From contig NW_025064882.1 in the NCBI RefSeq assembly GCF_019112545.1, positions 510,928-574,927 on the forward strand: a DNA stretch of 64,000 nucleotides, in the 5' to 3' direction. This DNA is from Guyanagaster necrorhizus. Lineage: Eukaryota; Basidiomycota; Agaricomycetes; Agaricales; Physalacriaceae. Both the position numbers and the translations under genes were made by a program. The notes below the pieces were generated by a model. The model was not told where the DNA came from, did not search any database, and saw nothing but the letters and a program-made list of their open reading frames with translations. Positions 58,300 through 64,000 of the stretch are shown here, piece after piece (the first letter of the stretch is position 1; every line of letters begins with the position of its first letter).

Positions 58300-58974
58300 A
58301 TGCCTCGTGGTGCAACCGTAAGTCTTCTCCTTTTATATGGCATTCTCGTTTACACCGCTCAATCAAGGAAAAGTCTGTGCATTTGCAAAAGGTACCCAGC
58401 ATTGGTGCGCAGTGTACCGTATGCAACATTCGTATCCGACGCAAGGGTGACATGCCTAGGCACATGCGTATCCACGCACAGGACAAGTCGAAATTGTAAG
58501 AGAAGCAACTTTTGAACACCGTTAAATGAAATCTCACCTTTTCTTGCAGGATGCATCGGTGCCCGGTATGTGGCTTTGAGAACATGCAGAAATCAAATGT
58601 CGACACCCATATCCGAACGCAGTACGTTTTATTCACATCTTTCACCCCCCTCCCCCCCTCCCCAATCTTACAAACATTGTAGCACACGGCAGAAGTCCCA
58701 ACGTTGCCCAGACTGTATCTTTTCCACCTCCGATCCTGGTTCTCTGACGCGCCACCGTAAACGGTTGCATGGTTATGTTCCAAAACAACGCCAATCGCGT
58801 GATGCTCATGGTAGAATAAATCATGTAAAGAAAACTATCACACAGACTGCGCCGCCACCGAAGGCTACCAGTATTCTCGCCTCTGATTCAGACCGGGACG
58901 ACGACACGGTCTCAATGCTCTCTGTAGAATCAGAAGATGATGCAGATTGTGATCCGGAAGAAGCCATGCGATGA
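58300..58974 (+). CDS. Small C2H2 zinc-finger protein
   Basis: Starts MPRGAT at 58300 and, after an intron, gives three C2H2 fingers: CTVCNIRIRRKGDMPRHMRI-H, CPVCGFENMQKSNVDTHIRT-H (split by an intron after HIRT) and CPDCIFSTSDPGSLTRHRKR-LH. A basic linker (GYVPKQRQSRDAHGR) and an acidic tail with DSDRDDDTVSMLSVESEDD follow, ending PEEAMR, TGA 58972-58974. Likely a DNA-binding regulator in the nucleus; target genes cannot be inferred. It is head-to-head with the histidine kinase (about 240 bp between starts), which may be coincidence. Confidence 0.8.
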
Positions 58975-60458
58975 TATTAAGAAACCGGGGAGTACGCAAG
59001 TTATGCCCGATCATTCGACTTTCGGAGGGACTAACAAGACGTTCTGATGTTTTGAATAATGTTGGCATTTCATCGTTCTATTCACGATTATCTACTGCTC
59101 GCATCTATAAGACTATCGGACGGTCGTCGACAGATTAATTATCAATGTGCGTCTATTGCATTTTTATGTACTAGTGTAATATCCTGACCATCCTTCTATG
59201 CTGTTACAGTTACACCACAGACATCATATATCTCGCACTGTACATATTTCCACACCTAACACTATCATCACAAGTACCTATTTTGCATCCATCACTGGCC
59301 TTGCCATCTGTAAAGGTAAGCATCCACCCATCCTAAGCATCTTCACCATATCTGTGTGGATGCACCTGCTCACGTGCTTGATTCGACATTGTGACAAGGA
59401 CAAGACAATATTATACATATTCTAAGCTGTTTCATGTTTTGTGATGTCGCATCCTCTGCGACGACGATCTTTTCTTGTAGTTGAGTTCCTTGTTCGTTGT
59501 CGCTGCTGTTTTTATGACCTTGGTACAGGCGTATAAGGACATGGCAATATGGCCTTTCAAAAACTCGACTCATATTTGATATTTCGCTACTGTGTACTCC
59601 ACGACGCTTCCGAGTCTTCAACTTCACAGTTCGAGGCATAGTACTTCCCCCATATCAACAGCCCTTACAGATGGCAAGAGACCTTCCACTTTCCACAGAT
59701 ATACCACTGTCACTCTACTGGATACCGAACGAATTACGTTCAATGCCGTCGAAATCATGCCCGCTTAATTTACAATTGTCTCGTGGACATTGAGAATCTG
59801 ATCAACGAGGAGAGGCATCCATCACTCTTCCTTACAGAAACTTAATCTACACGATCACTGTTCGCCGAGGGCTTCAGACGCGATTGCATTATCGATGGCA
59901 CTCTTGCTGATGTTATCCGCCGTTGGCTCCAGAGATTGCAACTTCGGATCGTGATGTGGAATGCGGTTCGAGATTGGAGCGACAGTTGGCTTGTGCGCAC
60001 GACAAGTAACACTAACTTTCATCTCCGAGTATATGATTTAGTAACGGTTATCTGTTGCAGCCTCAATGTCTCTCCTATCGATAAGTATGGGATTATCAAA
60101 ATACGATTCGAGAATTACCGCGTGTACGTCTGAGAGTCAGTGTTCCCGCAATCAATGAGGGTCATAACAGGCAGCTCCGAAATCGGCGAATGGCTGCCAT
60201 TTTATATGGTATATTTCAAGGTCTTCGTTCCCTTTTACACGGTCGCCTCAATCATAGGAATATCCTAGCACGACTACTCTCACTAGACGTAAAAATTTCT
60301 GTTTACTGAATATCTTGTTAGGTTTGACGAAGAACTATATGCCCGCACTTGGGACCCCAGAGCTAAATCTTTTCTGTGAGTGCTGCATGTTCATCTAGTG
60401 TCTAGATCTGAGAACTCCCCATAGTCCATGGCTGAGAAGATCTTCGGAGTATATGTGA
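58975..60458. other. About 1.5 kb without a supported gene
   Basis: Short frames only. Stretches such as GFRRDCIIDGTLADVI and AILYGIFQGLRSLLHGRLN (near 59870 and 60200) look coding but are separated by stops and shifts, so this may be a worn gene. No family recognised. Confidence 0.35.
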
Positions 60459-61043
60459 AACTGTGGCTTCGGAGGGGCCGAGTTTTCAACAATACACTAC
60501 GATGAGATACCATCTATTATAAATACAGATGCACTTCAATCAGTAAACTCTAGAATTTCATCAGCTGCGCCGCGTAGGAATTGGGACCATGTCGAACTCG
60601 ATATTGACCGCCTCTTTTCTCTGTCCCTGTACATCTTGTATGTCCTTGAAACCTTCTGTTGGGGCCCAACACATTGCTCCGTACATCGCTATTTCGATTC
60701 CACCTTGATCATTCAAGAAAGGTTCTATTCAGCCACACATCAGCGATGCCTCGTCTACCGTCACGAGCGTGCACAGGTACTCGCACATCTTTTCCAGCAC
60801 CATTCTGATTATGGCAAGATTATGATCGGTTCATACAGGTTGATCTTCAGAGGACCCCATCGCCCAGGATTCATCCACCACATGAGTAAAGGGTTATTAG
60901 TCGAAGCTGGCACTTTGTACGACTTCAGGGAAAAAGACACTCTACCTAGGTTTGGAGAAAAAGTTTGGTCGTTGAAAGACATCCGAGACGTATCTAGCAC
61001 AAAGATGACGTCAGACGTTGCGGAAAGGATAAGTCTCCAATAA
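60459..61043 (+). other. Open reading frame of 195 codons, no family recognised
   Basis: The frame is free of stops from 60459 to TAA 61041-61043. No suitable early ATG is seen, so it would need an upstream exon. The text (STIHYDEIPSIINTDAL, NWDHVELDIDRLFSLSLYIL, EAGTLYDFREKDTLPRFGEK) is not low-complexity, but I know no domain like it. Chance, an orphan exon or a decayed gene are all possible. Confidence 0.3.
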
Positions 61044-61654
61044 GTTTGTTCAGGCTGTTTATCGTCTTATATGGGCGAGGTGGCACATCGACACTAGGCC
61101 CAGGTGGAGGATGAGTAGGTCTCGTTCTCGACATCAAACGAAGCGAAGGCAGGACCATGTTCACCATCTACACTCGTGTGATTCTACTATGTGGCCCTCA
61201 TATCACAGGCGAGGCTGTCGAGGCAATCCCGTTCCTGATATTCTCAACAACGCGATTCCTACCCCAGCTATGAATGCACAGCGCCCATCTACGCAACTAC
61301 AGCCTGGTACGGACTCGACGCACTGAAGCTGGTCTATCTTCAACACGATCCAGAACAACTGTGGAGGGTTCATTAGGCAGAGTTCCATTTTTCACCATTC
61401 TCAGTCGGAGGCGCCCATGAGAGATCGGTGAGGTCGCCTAAGATAGTTCAAAGAGCATGTCGTGCAATGCCAAGCTCCTCAGTGGTCTCCCTGATTTGGG
61501 TGTTCAGTCCTTGCGCTTAGGAAGCTCCGCAAACGGTGGTCGATTGAATGCGAATTTTATTCGTATAACGTCGATAGTATGTGATCCCCGGGTACTAGCC
61601 AGTACAATTAGCTGGATTATATTATTCTAATCGCGAACGTGAAAATGGTATTCA
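61044..61654. other. No gene seen; 3' flank of the ABC transporter
   Basis: Frames at 61111 (+) and 61203 (minus) are short and without features. Confidence 0.4.
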
Positions 61655-64000
61655 TTAGTCACTTTCGTGCTTAGAAGCAAGCCTGATGTCATCTATTGTG
61701 ATCGACGACCGATCACACATTCCCCTGAAAATCCCACTGGTCTTTTGGTATAATTGTGAGGGGGTGTCAAATTCCTGAAGCTTTTGTGAGCCAACTGGAT
61801 TAAGAGTAACGAACAACTTACAGCAATCTCTCCAGCATCAAGAACACATATACGGTCGTATGAAATGATCGTGCGCAAGCGATCTAAGAATCACGATCGT
61901 TAGCTTGAAACTTTCCGGCTGGAAAACGAGCTGGCTCACGAGCTATGCATAGAATCGTGCGATCTTGGAATTCGTGGGTAATCGTGTCTTGGATATTTCT
62001 GTCAGTTTCGTAATCAACAGATGCTGTGACGGATGGCATTAGCCTCGGAACGAGAAGAGACGCGATTAGAAAGACGACGCACCTGTAGCCTCATCGAGTA
62101 TGAGAATTTTGGAGTCCTTAACCAGGGCTCTCGCAAGTGATACCAACGACCGCTGGTAAGGGCAGTCAATACTTCGGCTCCGCCGTGAAGATTTGAATAA
62201 CTACCTGTCCAATGGATAGATTTACGCCCTCATCTTCAATGACAGTATCGAGACTGAATCTGTTAATTGGGGTGGATAAATCGCCGTTCTCATCCGCGAC
62301 CGGCTTTGCCGGCGAGTCGACGAGGTACGATCGCTTCAACGCGTCCCATAGTTTGGCATCGTCATGTGAATTGAAAGGATCAAGGTTCGACCGGAGGGTT
62401 CCAGAGACTGGGGGCATTAGTGTTAGCAAGAGTATGTACGTGTATGGGAAAGCACACCGTACATAATAGAGCATCTTGAGGAATAATTGACAAACCTTTT
62501 CGCAATTCCGTCAACCCGACAGTGGATATGTCAACGCCGTCAATACGAATTGATCCTGAGGAAAGCTCGACCAGTCGATACAGGGCTGTCATGATCGAGC
62601 TTTTGCCTGCCCCAGTTCTATAAGAGGCAAGGCTTCAATTTAACAGCACGGACATACAGGCAGCCTCCTTACCGTCCAACGATACCAATTTTCTCTCCAG
62701 CTTTGACGGTCATGGAAATACCTAAAAACAGAAAATAAATATGCGGGGAACGACGTAAAGGTATTAACTTACCCTTGAGGACAGAGGGAAGTCCAGGCCT
62801 GTAGCTTAATACCACGTCCCTTAATTCTACATGGCCCACAGACGGCCAAGATTCAGGAACCTTGTTATTAGGTACCACATGCGGAGCCTCCTGCTCAATT
62901 TCCGTCGCATAGTGTACTACTCGCTCCACCGAATTCATATCATTTTCGACTTCTGCGCTTTGCCGGACAAGCCATCCAAACCTGTCAAGATAATGAATTT
63001 CAGGTTCGATACCGAACAAGCTTGTTCTTTAAATTCAGGAACTTACGCTTGCTGAACACTCAAAATGTACGAGAGTGTAACACCGGTTTGGGCCGGAGAG
63101 ATACTGAATCTTGTCCCAACAGTGAGTATCGCAACAATAAAAGTTAGGAGAGCCCCCAAAAAGTCCAAACGTATACCCAGCCAACGCTAAAGGTTAAAAT
63201 GCAATAGGCATCAATTAAACGTCGCTCTAACATAATGACTTCCAAACCTGGTTGGTGACAGTGAGCCAGTAAGCTCGATTTTCCACATCGATCCGTTCCT
63301 CGTTTTCCTTGAGGAAGCGTTTAGATTCGCCATATGCACGGATAGTTGCTAAGCCCGAAAGTGACTCAGAAAAATGAGAGTACAATGTAGATCTCAGTAC
63401 GGCATCTGTGTCGCAAATGATCAGTAAACACCGAAAGCGACAAATGTCAGAAAGATTACCAAGTCGCTATAGGAGGCGTAACGTCAGCATTTTTCATCAG
63501 AGTGAAAGAGCCACATACTTTCAACTCCCGGGCACTCGCTCTATAGAAGGCGGCCGCATAGATGTAGACAATGAGAATGAAAAAGACAGCAATCAAGAAC
63601 CATGGCAAGATAATAGCTATCAAGATGATGGCACCCAGGATTGAAGAAGTCGTTCCCGCGAACATTCGCAGCGCATCTTGAAGAAGGACGTCAAAGCCTG
63701 AGATTTCTCAGAGAATCAGAACTCTCACCTCCCAGAAGATTATCAATCATGTCAATGTCTGCATGATCCATCACTAATGGTATTGAATGACGAAAGAGAT
63801 GAGTATACCTTTCGAAAATCGGTTCATGATCCTACCAAGCGGTGTAGTCTCGAAGAACGACATAGGCGCGTGCATAATGCGGTCAACAGCTAGCTATAGG
63901 AACGTAGTCAATCTTAGGTTATCTTACGGATGACCGGCGACTCACGCTATGCAAACGCTGACTTGCGAAATACGTCAAAATAGCAAACATACTTCCCATG
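61655..64000 (-). CDS. ABCC (MRP/Yor1-type) ABC transporter, C-terminal half (5' partial)
   Basis: The gene enters from the right edge; only the second membrane domain and second ATPase are visible. Helices such as [20 protein letters not shown] and [14 protein letters not shown] belong to TMD2. The linker [20 protein letters not shown] is typical of fungal Yor1-like ABCC proteins. NBD2: Walker [18 protein letters not shown] (split by an intron after GR), [10 protein letters not shown] (Q loop), [11 protein letters not shown], the signature [16 protein letters not shown], Walker [14 protein letters not shown], and the His-loop region [20 protein letters not shown] (the usual His position reads differently). 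Ends [16 protein letters not shown] 61655-61657. Exports drugs or metabolites at the plasma membrane or vacuole; substrate unknown. Confidence 0.92.

Overview
The window is nuclear DNA of a filamentous basidiomycete, most likely a mushroom-forming agaricomycete. Nearly every gene is split by short introns of about 45-80 nt with GT(or GC)...AG ends. Gene order is compact on both strands. The families present (Ras1, LAMMER kinase, Swd2, Rpb5, TRAP-alpha/Irc22, aspartokinase, homocitrate synthase, GAF-type hybrid histidine kinase, basidiomycete sesquiterpene synthase, MYND proteins) fit that group. Exon boundaries were read by eye from splice signals and reading-frame continuity, so gene ends are firmer than individual exon limits.

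Layout. 0-2.3 kb: the 3' end of an unknown gene and MAK16. 2.3-5.9 kb: a graveyard with a dead MYND-protein copy and a broken aspartic protease. 6.7-14.6 kb: LAMMER kinase, a Rieske-FAD oxidoreductase (AIFM3-like) and DNA polymerase eta. 15.4-21.7 kb: a seven-helix receptor-like protein, CIA30, Ras1 and mitochondrial ICT1. 21.8-28.4 kb: a second dead MYND copy next to two intact tandem secreted aspartic proteases. 29-34.5 kb: a peroxisomal enoyl-CoA isomerase, a small complex I subunit, an SDR with an apparent frameshift, and aspartokinase. 34.9-41.7 kb: a decayed ThuA gene, the intact MYND gene, TRAP-alpha, Swd2 and Rpb5. 43.8-45.0 kb: an intact sesquiterpene synthase next to about 2 kb without a recognisable gene. 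45.7-52.2 kb: mevalonate kinase and cystathionine beta-lyase apparently joined in one reading frame, Swc6/Vps71 and homocitrate synthase. 52.6-59 kb: a large hybrid histidine kinase and a C2H2 factor. 61.7-64 kb: the 3' half of an ABCC transporter, cut by the window edge.

How it works together. Most genes are unrelated housekeeping functions: ribosome biogenesis, transcription, chromatin, translation rescue, complex I assembly, and lysine/methionine/threonine synthesis. Mevalonate kinase and the sesquiterpene synthase are both in isoprenoid metabolism and lie about 1 kb apart, but there is no full terpene cluster. The accessory part is a pair of lineage-expanded families, MYND proteins and A1 aspartic proteases. 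They sit side by side at two loci about 18 kb apart, with different stages of decay.

The points most worth a second look are the apparent cystathionine beta-lyase/mevalonate kinase fusion, a 5-nt plus 8-nt micro-exon pair kept in all three MYND copies, a 14-nt micro-exon that carries half of a Rieske iron-sulphur site, two GC-AG introns, the inverted and catalytically broken protease, and an SDR whose catalytic YxxxK motif is one frame out.
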